Positions 37,056 through 47,699 of a stretch of DNA of 64,000 nucleotides are shown in pieces; position 1 is the first letter of the stretch, and the number at the start of each line of letters is the position of its first letter. Both the position numbers and the translations under genes were made by a program. A model generated the notes under the pieces. The model was given only the letters and a program-made list of their open reading frames with translations, had not been told where the DNA came from and did not search any database. Source of the DNA: Eumeta japonica (lineage: Eukaryota; Arthropoda; Insecta; Lepidoptera; Psychidae); NCBI GenBank assembly GCA_005406025.1, contig BGZK01000002.1, positions 1,426,001 to 1,490,000 on the forward strand. Reading direction: 5' to 3'.

Positions 37056-37440
37056 GTAAGTTGTATTTTAAACAAAATCACCTAATTTAGTTAGGTACTG
37101 TTAGGTTTCGTTAGGTACCTACTTACTTATTTATACTTGTATTGTATATTATAGCCTTGGATAGCCTTGGATATTGTAGTAGTTTTGGATAATTATATAG
37201 GTATCTAAAAATAACGATATAATTTGGCTGAACGTAATTTCCTTAATAAGGTCCAATCCTACCAAGTCGTAAAACTGAGTTTTGAATTCGAAATCTTAGA
37301 TTTGTCATGTAAGTAAACTGGAATTTAGCTAAAAGTGTAGTACAAGAAAGTTTGATCATTGTGTTTTGTTCCTGTGGTTTTCAATAAAGAATATTTGTAT
37401 TTGTTTGTATTTGTAGGTACCATTAAATTTATAGTGAAAT

Positions 37441-37640
37441 ATTAATAGTGGACGCCCGCGACTCCGTCCGCGTGGACTGTAGAAAAAACAAAATGACGAA
37501 TTTATCCGGAATAAAAACATTTTCCCAGGATGATAAGTAGCCTATATGGTAAATAGAACCTGTCACAATATATTCTTGAAAACTGCATCGAAATCGGTCC
37601 AGCCGTTTCTTTTCTAAGATTAGCATGCACAAACATCGAT
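37441..37640. repeat. RTE-like repeat inside the hAT intron (copy 1)
   Basis: CGCCCGCGACTCCGTCCGCG at about 37453, then GAAATCGGTCCAGCCGTTTC and a closing TTAGCATGCACAAACATC, form a recognisable RTE-related repeat of Lepidoptera type. Confidence 0.45.
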
Positions 37641-37687
37641 CCGTTACAATCCCTGCTAATCCCTAATTCCCTACCCTACTTCCCTAC

Positions 37688-37922
37688 TACTAATATAAAT
37701 GCGAAAGTCTGTTTGTCTGCCTGCCTGTCCGCCAGTCTGTCTATCTGTCTATTACCTCTTCACGCTTCAACCGCTGAACCGATTTGAATGAAATTTGGTA
37801 TGGAGATAGTTTAAGACATAGGAAAGGACATAGGCTACTTTTATCTCGGAAAATGCCGGATTCCAGTGGAAAGAGCGATAAACGAAGTCCACGCGGACGG
37901 AGTCGCGAGCAACAGCTAGTTT
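37688..37922. repeat. RTE-like repeat inside the hAT intron (copy 2, inverted)
   Basis: It starts TACTAATATAAATGCGAAAG, contains GAACCGATTTGAATGAAATT and ends with GTCCACGCGGACGGAGTCGC (37891 onward). That end is the reverse complement of the GC-rich start of copy 1, so the two repeats lie in opposite orientation. Confidence 0.5.
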
Positions 37923-38076
37923 TATTATATGTATGGATAGAATATAGATAGATGTAGATAATTAGTTGATTACAGTACAAGTTTTGTATAAAATGTACTT
38001 TAGAGAGCTTCGTTTATAGTTAAATAAAAGTAGTTTATTTATATTATATATTATTATGTTTTTTGTTTGTTTTAAG

Positions 38077-39776
38077 GTAAAAGCGTTACGCCTCTTCAAG
38101 AAGCGAAGAAACAGCTTTCATTAGAAGAAGTAATACAGAAAGCAAACAAATGGGATGTCAATAACGTAAACTCGAAAAAAATTGATAAGTTAATCGGAGA
38201 AATGATTCCGCTTCAAAATTTACCTTTCAATTTTGTGGAAGGACTTGGTTTTCGCAGACTGATACAAGAAATAGCACCGAGATACAATTTTAGAGGGCGC
38301 AACTTTTTCACTGAATTTGTGTGTAAGGAGCTGTACGGCAAAATTGCTATCAAAGTTAAAGAATTGTTAAAAAAATTTGATCACATGTCATTTACTTCTG
38401 ACATTTGGTCAGATCCAAGCTCTAATGCCTCTTTGCTGAGTCTGACTTGTCATGGGATAGCTAGCGATTTTGAACGGTCATCAATTATTTTGAAATGTGA
38501 GACCTTTGACGACCGCCACACAGGTGACATAATAGCTGAAAAATTTGACACGATGCTTTCGGAGTGGAATATCTCAAATGATCAAGTGCATTGCATGATT
38601 CGAGACGGAGGCTCCAATATGAAAAGAGCGATGCGATTGGCAAAATTGCAAGACTTGGATTGTGCAGTTCATAAGATGCAACTTGCCATTCAAAGTTCTT
38701 TAAACTCGCAAGAAAATATAAAGGGTATCAAACAAAATGTAAAAAATATCGACACATTTTAACCATTCTACTATAGCCCAAAACAACTGCACAAAATCCA
38801 GGACAAGCTCAACCAACCGCATCTCAAAGTTTTTCAAGATTGTGTTACGCGGTGGAATAGCACATATTATATGTTAGAACGTTTTTGAAAGCAAAGATGC
38901 CTTAAACCTTTACATAAATGACAGCGAGATTGACCCTATTTTACCAGAAGAGTGGAAAATAATAGAATGTTGTGTTGAGTTACTGAAACCTTTGAAGAAG
39001 CCACACGTGAACTTAGCAGTTCTCACACTCATCTCATCAGTGATTCCGATAATTCGGATGCTGACGCAAAAGTGAGTAACTATTTGACAGCTTCACCGGA
39101 ATCTCCAATTTACCATGCAGCTAAAACTTTAAAAGCTGGAATTTCAGGAAAATTTTCGACTTTATTGGAAGAAGAAAACTCATATATCATAGCCACTTAC
39201 CTAGATCCTCGGTATAAGAACAAATTTTTCACATCATTAACTGAGGAAAAGATTAAAGATGATATATTGAAGATTAGCAGAAACACCGAAGACATCTTGG
39301 CTTCTCGAACAATATCTCCAAGTACCGAAAGAGCGAAGAAAATGAGAATGACAGATTCCATGGACACGGATTCGGAACGACCAGGGACTTCAGGTACAGG
39401 ACGTCAGTCCTGTTTAATTAGTGATCTTGCCATGATCCTCGATTCATCAAGTGACGATGAGAGTCAGAAAACACCAGAAATTAACAACCCTGACGTAATT
39501 CTCAAGAAGGAGTTACTTACTTTCCGCAATAAGAAACGAATTAATTTAAATGAGTGTCCTCTTAAATGGTGGAGTGTTAATCAAAGCGAGTACAAACTGT
39601 TATCTAAAATGGCACGCAAATTCTTATCAGCTCCACCAGCCAGTGATCCAAGTGAGCAGTTGTTTAGTAGCGCAGAATTAATATACGAACCCTTGCGAAA
39701 CAGACTGGACTCCAAAAAGGCGGCCATTCTACTTTTCATTAAATATAATGTTCCAATATTTAAATTTAATTACTAA
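38077..39776 (+). pseudogene. hAT transposase exon 2, catalytic and dimerisation domains, broken
   Basis: After an acceptor at 38075-38076 the frame carries FTSDIWSDPSSNASLLSLTC, the first catalytic Asp region, and VHCMIRDGGSNMKRAM, the second. A stop arises at 38760. A short stretch survives only through frameshifts and a stop (38763-39070). The second long frame (to 39776) then ends in the hAT C-terminal dimerisation domain: LKWWSVNQSEYKLLSKMARK, then SAPPASDPSEQLFSSA and NRLDSKKAAILLF. The domain order is that of a ZBED-type hAT transposase. At least two frameshifts and one stop make it non-functional. Confidence 0.85.
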
Positions 39777-39999
39777 AATAATTAATTATTATTAGTACTT
39801 CATTCATTACTTTGTGTTTAAATAAAAAAGGGTAAATAATACTGTGTTTTTTTAACTCTACCAACCCAACACTTAAATTTTTTATACAGATCCGCATCCG
39901 CATCCGCATCCGCATCCTCGGATGTGAGCCTCTTAAAATCCGCATCCGCATCCGCGGATGTGGGAAAAAGTGGATCCGCAACATCCCTAATTATAGGTA

Positions 40000-41380
40000 T
40001 TATAAATGCTATAGTTTGTAAAGATAGATAGGTACGGAAGTACATGATGATTGATGGTAATGCAAAATTTATAGGTGGCAATATATTCCTATAAACTATG
40101 TTAAACAATTTATTTTGGTCTGTATAGACATGCAGATTTAGCTATATAGAAACTAAGTGAGCAAGCCACATAGAGCTGGCCGTGGGAAAAACATTGCGTG
40201 CTCGAATGTATGCCTGCTCTGGCTTGGACTGGGCTTGAAGGGCCCGGGTGGTATGAATTTAAGGGCCCCCCCCAGTAACCTTTGATATGATAAGGGTGGA
40301 TGAGATACACAATTTTAGTAGTTAAAAACTTACGTTGAATGTCACAAACCAGATCAAAATCGGTATATTTGTTCACAAGTTGTCGCCGTCCAAAAATTGC
40401 CAAAAAAAGTGCTTTTGGAAATTAACTTTCCAATTTTTTGACATGTTGATTTTAGTACATCCATCATTTCATACATCAAAAAACTATCTCAAAATCGGTT
40501 ATTTCGTTTAAAAGTAATGTCTATAGATTTTTTTTTAATCGTGTTTTTAAAATAACTTATAATACATACTTTTTGATAGAGAAATATTCTTGAAAAGATA
40601 TCATTTTTGTACTAAGAAACGACATTAAATTCCACAATTTGATTGATCGTTAAATATTATCGTTCAAAAACAAAAAAGCGCATTACAATTTTTTAACTTA
40701 ATAGTGTACAAGACAGTCATATCTCTGAGCTAAAATAGCGGGAACTTTCAGAGATGGTCTCCTGGTCAACTGTTTTTCGAAATTGTCTGTTTCATTTCTC
40801 TCTAAATATAAATGAACTATTTTACATGTAGATCGTAAATCTGAGACTAGGTGTGGTAGTGGACCCGCGCAGGCTGAGGCCCAACTGGCACACGCCACCT
40901 CGACTGTATGACCAGTCCGACACTGTGCCTGCTACCTTTATGGTCTGACCGCCGGACCGCACCATAATATCGCGCACTCGCGTGTCTATCGTAACTATTC
41001 AAATATTTATCCAAATTATGTAGCGTAAAATACAAAGTTTATCTACTTTAAACACCAGATGCGATAAAAGTATTTATTTTGATATAAGGATCAATTTGTT
41101 ACTACCAAATGTGCGTTAGAAATAAACTATCAATTATTATTGTATTTATGGTTCACTATTTTGGCGATAATGGCTTACACACAAAAGATAGATATATACT
41201 GTCGCGGGTTTTATTGTAAGACTATTTAAGAAAAACATTTCTGTTATATAATATACATTATATACGTGTAATTCCAACGGTTTTTGCAGCGCACGCCAGA
41301 ATAGCTCGCAGATGACAGATTTTTTTCCTACTTACTTGACATTTATCGTTATATTTTGGATAACTCACACTATATCTTTA
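40000..41380. other. No recognisable gene
   Basis: The rest of the RTE-like repeat continues for about 40-60 bp after the hAT. Beyond it the stretch is AT-rich with two modest GC-rich patches (40230-40270 and 40850-40990). The minus frames there are not recognisable. Confidence 0.35.
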
Positions 41381-41384
41381 TAAA

Positions 41385-41535
41385 TTAAAGCCTATGTGTT
41401 ATTCTGATGTGTAAGCTATATATTATTGTACAGTGTCATCAAAATCCATTCAGTAGTTTTTGCGTGAATGTGCAACAAACATCCATCCACCCATCCATAC
41501 TTACAAACTTTCGCTTTATAATATTAGCATAGATA
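41385..41535 (+). repeat. RTE-like 3' end
   Basis: GTCATCAAAATCCATTCAGT, GTTTTTGCGTGAATG and the terminal CTTTCGCTTTATAATATTAG are the typical 3' end of RTE-related repeats in Lepidoptera. Confidence 0.55.
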
Positions 41536-42150
41536 TACTTGTTGGAACTGTCTAATTAATTGCTGCCAACGACAAGGTGTTGGAACTTCCAGCCGTGACA
41601 CATGTTTTCTTTTTCTTTCAATGAAACCATGAATAATATCTGTCTGCATATGGGTATGTCCTTTAAGCAGGAATCTTTGATTAATAGTTTTAATTTGAGG
41701 AATCCAGTAAAATACCATGATTAGGTTTATGTTTTTATTTTGACCATATGGACAATTCTTCAATATCCTGTGCATTACCCCATTTAAGCAAAGCAGATGC
41801 CATTTCATTGCCACCATGGGCATCTTTACTGTCATCCCACATTATGGAATGAGCAGAAAAGTCAGAAGCATCAGATATTGTAAAGTTCAATTTATAAAAA
41901 AAAATGAGACCGCAGGTAAGAAGAAGGATCGTTAAACATTTCTTTAAGTCCACAGTTATTACCTTCACTTTGGGTTTATTTTTGACCTCTGGATATCCAT
42001 ATGTTTTAATTTATACCTTTTTCCCGATTCGTGATATGAGCATCATATTCACCTTGTAGAACTTCTTTTTCAATATTACTTAATGTGGATTTTATTTTAT
42101 CAGTAAATGTACCACAATCATCACATGTGTCTATTTCAGGGGGTTTAAAA
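41530..42150 (-). pseudogene. Uncharacterised DDE-like transposase fragment (DNCxGQN type)
   Basis: Read on the minus strand with frameshifts, the order is: a Cys motif (IDTCDDCGTFTDKIKSTLSN, about 42130-42070), VITVDLKKCL, a segment ending IMWDDSKDAHGGNEMASALL, YGQNKNINLIMVFYWIPQIK, and FLLKGHTHMQTDIIHGFIER. This matches a family I recall from insects, aphids and cnidarians, with FDLxK, WDExxxxRGxxEI, SDNCGGQNKN and GHTxNxxDxxH motifs. I believe it is now annotated as DUF7869, but I cannot verify that. It looks like a nuclease or transposase fold with acidic residues in those motifs. The frames are broken and the C-terminus stops near 41524, beside the RTE tail. Confidence 0.5.
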
Positions 42151-42759
42151 GAAAACTAAAATTCTTTATTAAAAATTTCATAATATAAATATAGTATCAT
42201 AATTTCACTTTTTATAAATTTGATTTTCAGTTATGTTTCTTTTCTTACACCAGTTTAAATAGAACTTATACATTTTTGGACGAATGAAACTTGAACGAAT
42301 CTCATTCCGTTCGATTATATCTCACTATGAGAACGTGGTGTTCTTTAGGTACAACATTTTTAGAGGTATACGAATTCAAATCCATATAGTATACTTTGCC
42401 TCCCAGACAGATGGCATATAACATTAAACTACTTTAAGCTATTTTCGTTGGATAAAGAGATTGAACATAGTATCATATATCTCCAGAAAGATGTTGGAAA
42501 ATACAAAAAGATTCTATCACGAACTGATTTTGCTGGGAAATGTCGCATAATGTCTTATACTTCTGAGGTACAGATATAAAAAAAAATCAGTTTGCGGGAG
42601 TGAGAAAAATAAAATAAAACAACAGTGCCTCTAAAGTGGCTTGAGCGCCTGGACATTTGGGACGAGAGTCGGCGAAAACCTGGCGAGCCCCGAACTGACA
42701 TAGCTCAGACCGTCCGGCAAGTGCAAGTGAACGTTCATTGATTACGTGAACTGTTTTTC

Positions 42760-43116
42760 TTTCAACTTGATACCCCCTTTTTGGTGATATAATGGAACCC
42801 CCTCCTCTGAAATTCACGCTGTAATTGTTTAAGTATTAAATTTTACTTTTATAACACAAAAATATTATACAACGTATTTATTTAAATTTAGTAAAATTTA
42901 GGCTACACGCACAGTAATAAACATTAGAATGTTAAAGAAAAATTTGATAACTGTTAAAACTAAAAGAAAAATTTAATATTTTTGTTAGCTACATAATAAC
43001 GTGCATATTTTAAAAGTTAATTTCAGACTTTCAATTGTACCCCCTTCGGTGTATATGAGATTTGATGAGATTTTACGGAACCCCTCCCACTATTTTGAGC
43101 TCACGTAGTTAAAGTA
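42760..43116. repeat. Two diverged copies of a C-rich dispersed repeat
   Basis: Copy 1 (42760-42838) and copy 2 (43029-43116) share TACCCCCTT, a GGTG-TAT block, GGAACCCC-TCC and a final CACG-TA-TT block in the same order, about 190 bp apart. Copy 2 has an extra insertion between the blocks. It resembles a C-rich dispersed repeat of insect genomes, class unknown. Confidence 0.4.
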
Positions 43117-43119
43117 TGT

Positions 43120-44570
43120 CCCCTAATGTGTGAAACAACTTAAAAAAGTATAACGATCTGGATAATTTTTGAAGTAAAACTGCTTATACTGCGATTCGTT
43201 AAACGATAATTGAACGAAAATTGACAACAAAATTTGAAAGATACGTCACGTTTAGGCACGTTATGTTACATGAGAGAACAAAGATGTAACCTTGACAGGA
43301 GAAAGAAATTTCACCGCCATGAAGCAGTGTAAAAGAGAGCGACGTATGCACAACGACGGCGTAAAATAATGTTGCGCATGCGCACGTTGAAGATGGATGC
43401 GTCAATCGATACATTCAAATAGCTAATGTACTACGCATTGTGTATTTAGTATTTATTATCATATTTCGCGATTCTTTACGTTGTTTACATTTATATACTG
43501 CATACCTATGATTATATCCGTGAAGAGTTATTATTTAAGATGTTTCACTTCTACCACGTGCACGGTGTGAGTGTATACATCGTTGATTTTAGTAAAAACA
43601 ATTCACCAATAGTATCTGATACCTGATAGTTTTCACAATTCGAAGCTTTGTAAATAAACATTTTATGTAGACGTACATAATACACTTATAAATTAATGTC
43701 TACAGATATATTCAGATTACAATTCAGGAGAAAATATTTGACATCATTTCAGAAAATAAACCTCTTTTGAAGTTTCTATATGATTTATTTTGTACAACAT
43801 TTCGCTACATACAAACGTAGTACAACTGGCATTAATAATTAGTATATTATAAAAAAATTGTGATTGCCAAAAATGCGACGTCATGTTACTCGACGTAAAT
43901 CTGTAGTGCAATCAGTGAAGCAGCTTTCTGTGATACAACTCACGTCAAGTACCTTGTACTACGCCAAGGTCAATGCTGCTTTCCGAAAGATACAAATAAT
44001 ACAAAAATATTAGAAGATATTCTAATGAATCAAAATACATACGGCGTAATCAATATAATTATTTATATAAAATATTTCTGCTTAAGCAACTGAACTGTTG
44101 TACACGTTAATCGTTATGTATCGGCCAATCACAAGTCGGAGACTAATGCGCGCATGGAAAGTTGCATTTGCATCAATAATTTGAGTAAAAACATATCAAA
44201 TATACTAGGGACTGCTTTTTACTACTACTTGACTCATAGCTCGCAAAGGATCACTAATCAATTACATTATTTTAGTCATATCGGTGAACTTAAAAAATCA
44301 AATAAAAAATCTAAGACAAATTTAAGTAAAACAGCTTACTTTCTTTAAAAAAAAAACAATTTCTTCATGTTTTGCATTAGATATCACCAATAAACTAAAA
44401 ACTGTTCCGTTCACTGTTCACAGAGTACGAAATAATACCAACCGAAATCTTTATTTTATGCATTATAAGAATAAGGCTACGAAACAAATAAAAAAACAAT
44501 GGCATTGTTACACGAATGTTGAAAGAGAATGACACAATGAAAACTCATAGAACATAGAATAACGTTCGTA
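43120..44570. other. No recognisable gene
   Basis: AT-rich, with a GC-richer patch at 43310-43400. The small + frame at 44154-44348 is Ser/Lys/Asn-rich and unrecognised. Confidence 0.35.
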
Positions 44571-44574
44571 ATTT

Positions 44575-46620
44575 TATAAAAGCTGAAAATTTGTCAGCGC
44601 ATGCTCCCGACACAGGTAAGAGCGATGGACCATCGTGAAGTTTGGATTATCGTGGATTTGGTACTTGCCGTTTACGTAAACGGTACTGAAGCCTAAATTC
44701 ATTAAATAATAAAGTGTTATTTTATAAATGTTTCCTTTAGAACATTATTAAAAATGACGTCATTCATTGCTAGACACCTCTAGTGTTCACTTAATTGTAA
44801 TTATACTTACGTTATAGTATAAAAGTTGATTTCTAAATACAATACTTGGGTAATAATTAGATGATGTTTCCTCATCTGCCAGACAGTTTTGATAGTTCCA
44901 GCCCCTTGTTAGACAAGAATATAGGGTAGCTGTATGTGCGAGGCAATATACATAAGGATGGATGAGAGTGAGATGTGAATTAGGTCTGTCGCGATCCTTC
45001 ACTACGCATGTATTTTTTATTATTTCCAGTAACGGTTTGATGTAAACCTTATATGCTATCTTCTAAAGCTAAAATAGTATTATGTGTTATCGTCAAGTAT
45101 TATCAATTAAATATCAATTATTAATTTACTTTGTCAAATATGTCATATGTATACATACTATAAGTATTTTCAATATTGTCATTTCGGAAATGTTAACTGT
45201 ATGATTATACGTACATTATATGTTAAACATTGTTTGTTTGTTTTATGAAATGAAAGTGATTTTATGTTGAACAACAAATCATGGGTGACATATTAATTTA
45301 TGTTATTTGTAAAAATAACGCAATAACGTTAAGAGAATCTTTTTGCAACGAGTTACCAGGATTCCATGCGATCACAGATTGTAATTATAATCCTGCATTT
45401 ATTCCGAAAAGGAAAGTTAAGGTCATTCAAGATAGTAAAAAGAACGGAAGACTATCAAAAAGCTTTCATTAAATTCAGTGAAAACGAATTATTCTAAAAT
45501 GATGATGAATAACTTAATACTTTTGATATTATTCAGCAGTTCATATATGAAGAATACATGTCATTCGATAACTTATGTTGATACAGCTTGGCTTCAACTG
45601 TTCATTAATACATATCAAGTTTCAGATATGAATGAAGCGTTTAACCATAAAATAACTACGAAATTTTGATGCTATCAATCTCTCACTTCGTAAATCCGAG
45701 CTGCTACAACAATTTCTGCAAGCTAACTATATATCCAGCATTTGAATTAATACAAATCAGAAAATTCGAACAATACATCAAACCGAGAATAATGGCTGGG
45801 TTCCGAAAATGATCAGTACTATTTTCAATGGTTCGAAGGAAATCAGTTGACAAATTACGTCAGAGATTCATTAAAAGTTGTCAAAATACTTATACGACTT
45901 CAAACAATAGTTTGAAATGTATAATAATACATTATTTTCAAATACCTTCAATTGCATTAACTTTTTCATAAACTGACGAAGAAGAAGACCAAGAAATGGA
46001 ATGGAATGATAGTGACGAAGAAAATAATGATATTGATTATAATGAATAAAATATACTATTTTTCATTTTTAATAATAACAACTTGTTATGTCATTAAACT
46101 ATTTTTTCATTAAACTTTTGAGTGTTATCTTCTTTGGTTTTTTTTATAACCTTTTATTGACAAAAAAAAAATTAACAATTTTAAGTAGTTATAGCACAGA
46201 ATGTATTTTCCTATGATGTTCTTAAAATTTATACAGATTATATTTCATATAAATCTGCGCCAACAAGTTTCTTTATAAATGTCATTCTAACCAAGAATCT
46301 CCTCTTATGATTGCTATAAATAACATAACTAACATCCAGTCATTTTTGATTGATATTTTCAACCTAGTATCTGAGATATGATTGAAAAATTAGTAGAGTA
46401 TTCGAAAATTGTCATGAGTAAGAAAAAATAAAAGATAATAAAGAAATATTTAAATAATAAAAGATAAGAAATATTAAAAAATCACATTTTGTTATTTTTA
46501 TGAATTTGATATTTTACACAACTTTAGTGCCGTTTACCTGCCAAAACCACGATAATCCAAACTTCAAGATGGTCCATCGATGTATTGGGAGCATGCGCTG
46601 ACAAACTTTCAGCTTTTATA
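44575..46620 (+). mobile_element. 2.05-kb element with inverted ends of about 100 bp
   Basis: TATAAAAGCTGAAAATTTGT at 44575 and the following ~110 bp reappear, reverse-complemented and about 85 percent identical, at 46524-46620. Shared blocks are GTCAGCGCATGCTCCC, GATGGACCATC and AAGTTTGGATTATCGTGG. The left end has extra bases (a GTAAGAG insertion) and an inner 16-bp palindrome, CCGTTTACGTAAACGG, where the right end has one half-site. The interior carries a decayed + strand ORF (45281-46051). No target duplication was recognised. The structure indicates a DNA transposon with long TIRs, family unknown. Confidence 0.65.
45281..46051 (+). pseudogene. Uncharacterised transposon-associated ORF, broken
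   Basis: The frame begins near 45281 and soon reads LRESFCNELPGFHAITDCNY followed by NPAFIPKRKVK. A frameshift near 45445 gives DYQKAFIKFSENELF, then FDIIQQFIYEEYMSFDN. Other frames give DAINLSLRKSELLQQFLQAN, then YYFQWFEGNQL. The last piece is an acidic tail, TDEEEDQEMEWNDSDEENND, ending at the TAA at 46049-46051. The L-P-G-x-H-A-x-T-G/D-C-D/N-Y and RKGK-like motifs, the W-F-E-G segment and the acidic C-terminus fit a conserved but unnamed protein found in many insect transposable elements. I do not know its biochemical role. At least three frame breaks make it dead. Confidence 0.5.
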
Positions 46621-46621
46621 A

Positions 46622-46865
46622 TGGGCCTACCACACACTCGACGAGTGGTATGGGAAGTAGCGAGGAAAGGAGGCAGAGACGTAATGTGGCAATGTTACTC
46701 GTCATGCCGCACATCATGCTCCTCGTCATGCCCACCGCTCCCTATTTTGTCGGTTTTTTGGGCGCGAGTCAAAGGACGAGCAATGCGAGCGCGAGCGGCT
46801 GGCCAGATAATCGCGCGGACGCAGTCGGCATCGAGCGCTCACGCATGAAGCACGCGTCATTTTTA
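46622..46865. other. CpG-rich leader of the MADF unit
   Basis: A CpG-rich block of about 240 bp lies between the inverted end of the 2-kb element and the MADF start codon. Its beginning, GGGCCTACCACACACTCGAC, may mark a transposon end (PIF/Harbinger elements often carry MADF proteins). Overlapping frames on both strands are not recognisable. Confidence 0.3.
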
Positions 46866-46882
46866 CAAGCTTTTTTTTAATC

Positions 46883-47685
46883 ATGTCGTCGCCGAGCGTT
46901 GGTGAATGGTCTAACGAAAAAACCTTAATGTTCATTTATTTGCTGTCTGCGGAGCCAGTTATTTGGGATCCAAAGCACAAAAATCACAAATTCAAACATA
47001 AGGTAAGTAGGTAAATAAATAAATCACTTGAAGTTGGTCTGACTCTCAGCCCGGGTCCTCAGAATACGCTGTCACTTGTCAAAGTTGGCAGTGCTGTTAG
47101 CTGAGAGAGATCCGTTTACATGAGCCGCAACACTTATGCCAATTATATTACAATTCAGTTTTCTTTGTTTTTTTTTATGTATGTACTCAATGGTCCTGTC
47201 ATTACTAATGTCTCCTTTTTGTTATTATTGTTATTTATAATAAAATTATTGATGCGTTCATAGCTCAGTTGTGCTTGGTGATCGGAAACGATGACCAAAG
47301 TTAAGCAACGTCGGACGCGGTCAGTCCTTGGATGGGCTGTAAGATTAATTTGTATAAACTGTGTTGTGGCCGTGTAATAAATGTTTTCTATTCTCTATTC
47401 TATTCTAGACCAGATTTATTTTAAAATTAATTATTATTTTAGGTACACGATGCTTGGGTGAGGCTTGAGGCAATCATGAACGTTTGCATAGAAGATCTAA
47501 AAGCAAAAAAAAATCTTTGATGGCATCTTTCAGACCATTAGTCCATAAAAAAAAACTTCGCTTCGATCTGGATGCTTGGCTGAAGAAGTGTACCAACCAA
47601 CATGGTTTGCCTACGACGCAATGGAAGTATTTTTAAGATCTATATATGATATAAAAAAAACAATAAATACAGAAGACGGTGTAAG
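46883..47685 (+). pseudogene. MADF-domain gene, two exons, frameshifted
   Basis: Exon 1 (46883-47002, 40 codons) reads SVGEWSNEKTLMFIYLLSAE then PVIWDPKHKNHKFKHK. This is the start of a MADF (Myb/SANT-like) DNA-binding domain, where the pattern is a helix with IxLV-x-x-x-P-x-LWD followed by a Tyr/Phe-Lys pair. It ends at GTAAGT. Exon 2 starts at about 47443 after TTTTAG and continues VHDAWVRLEAIMNVCIEDLK. A base change in an A run shifts the frame to SLMASFRPLVHKKKLRFDL, and a further shift gives EEVYQPTWFAYDAMEVFLRS, then a donor at about 47686. The closing WFAYxxMxFL is characteristic of lepidopteran MADF proteins linked to PIF/Harbinger-type transposons. A 5S-like SINE sits in the intron. 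The frameshifts make it a pseudogene. Confidence 0.6.
47253..47400 (+). repeat. 5S-rRNA-derived SINE
   Basis: Within the MADF intron, AAGTTAAGCAACGTCGG (47298-47314) and CTTGGATGGG (47327-47336) match the box A and box C parts of the 5S rRNA internal promoter at the normal spacing. The upstream part is diverged from 5S, and downstream the sequence leaves the 5S pattern (TGTGTTGTGGCCGTGTAATA). It ends in a short TTCTCTATTC-type tail. The head of a 5S-derived (SINE3-like) element is the best explanation. It is not a functional 5S gene because the 5' and 3' stems are missing. Confidence 0.7.
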
Positions 47686-47699
47686 TTATTTATTTTTTA

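Larger units (their letters stand above)
36409..39989 (+). mobile_element. hAT transposon, complete ends, 3581 bp
   Basis: The element begins TAGGGATGTTGCG (36409-36421) and ends with its exact reverse complement (39977-39989). It is flanked by a perfect 8-bp duplication, ATTATAGG, at 36401-36408 and 39990-39997. Eight-base duplications and short TIRs starting TAGGG or CAGGG are typical of hAT elements. Both subterminal regions are packed with copies of ATCCGC or its complement (36428-36515 and 39889-39975), likely transposase binding sites as in other hATs. The transposase lies on the + strand, with an intron of about 1 kb holding two RTE-like repeats. The ORF is broken, so mobility would need a helper transposase. 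Confidence 0.9.

Noticed and set aside
40110..40403. 97-codon minus frame over a run of C
   Set aside because: The homopolymer makes frame calls unreliable, and there is no motif.
47253..47336. Functional 5S rRNA gene
   Set aside because: Only the internal promoter region matches. Both terminal stems of 5S rRNA are missing.
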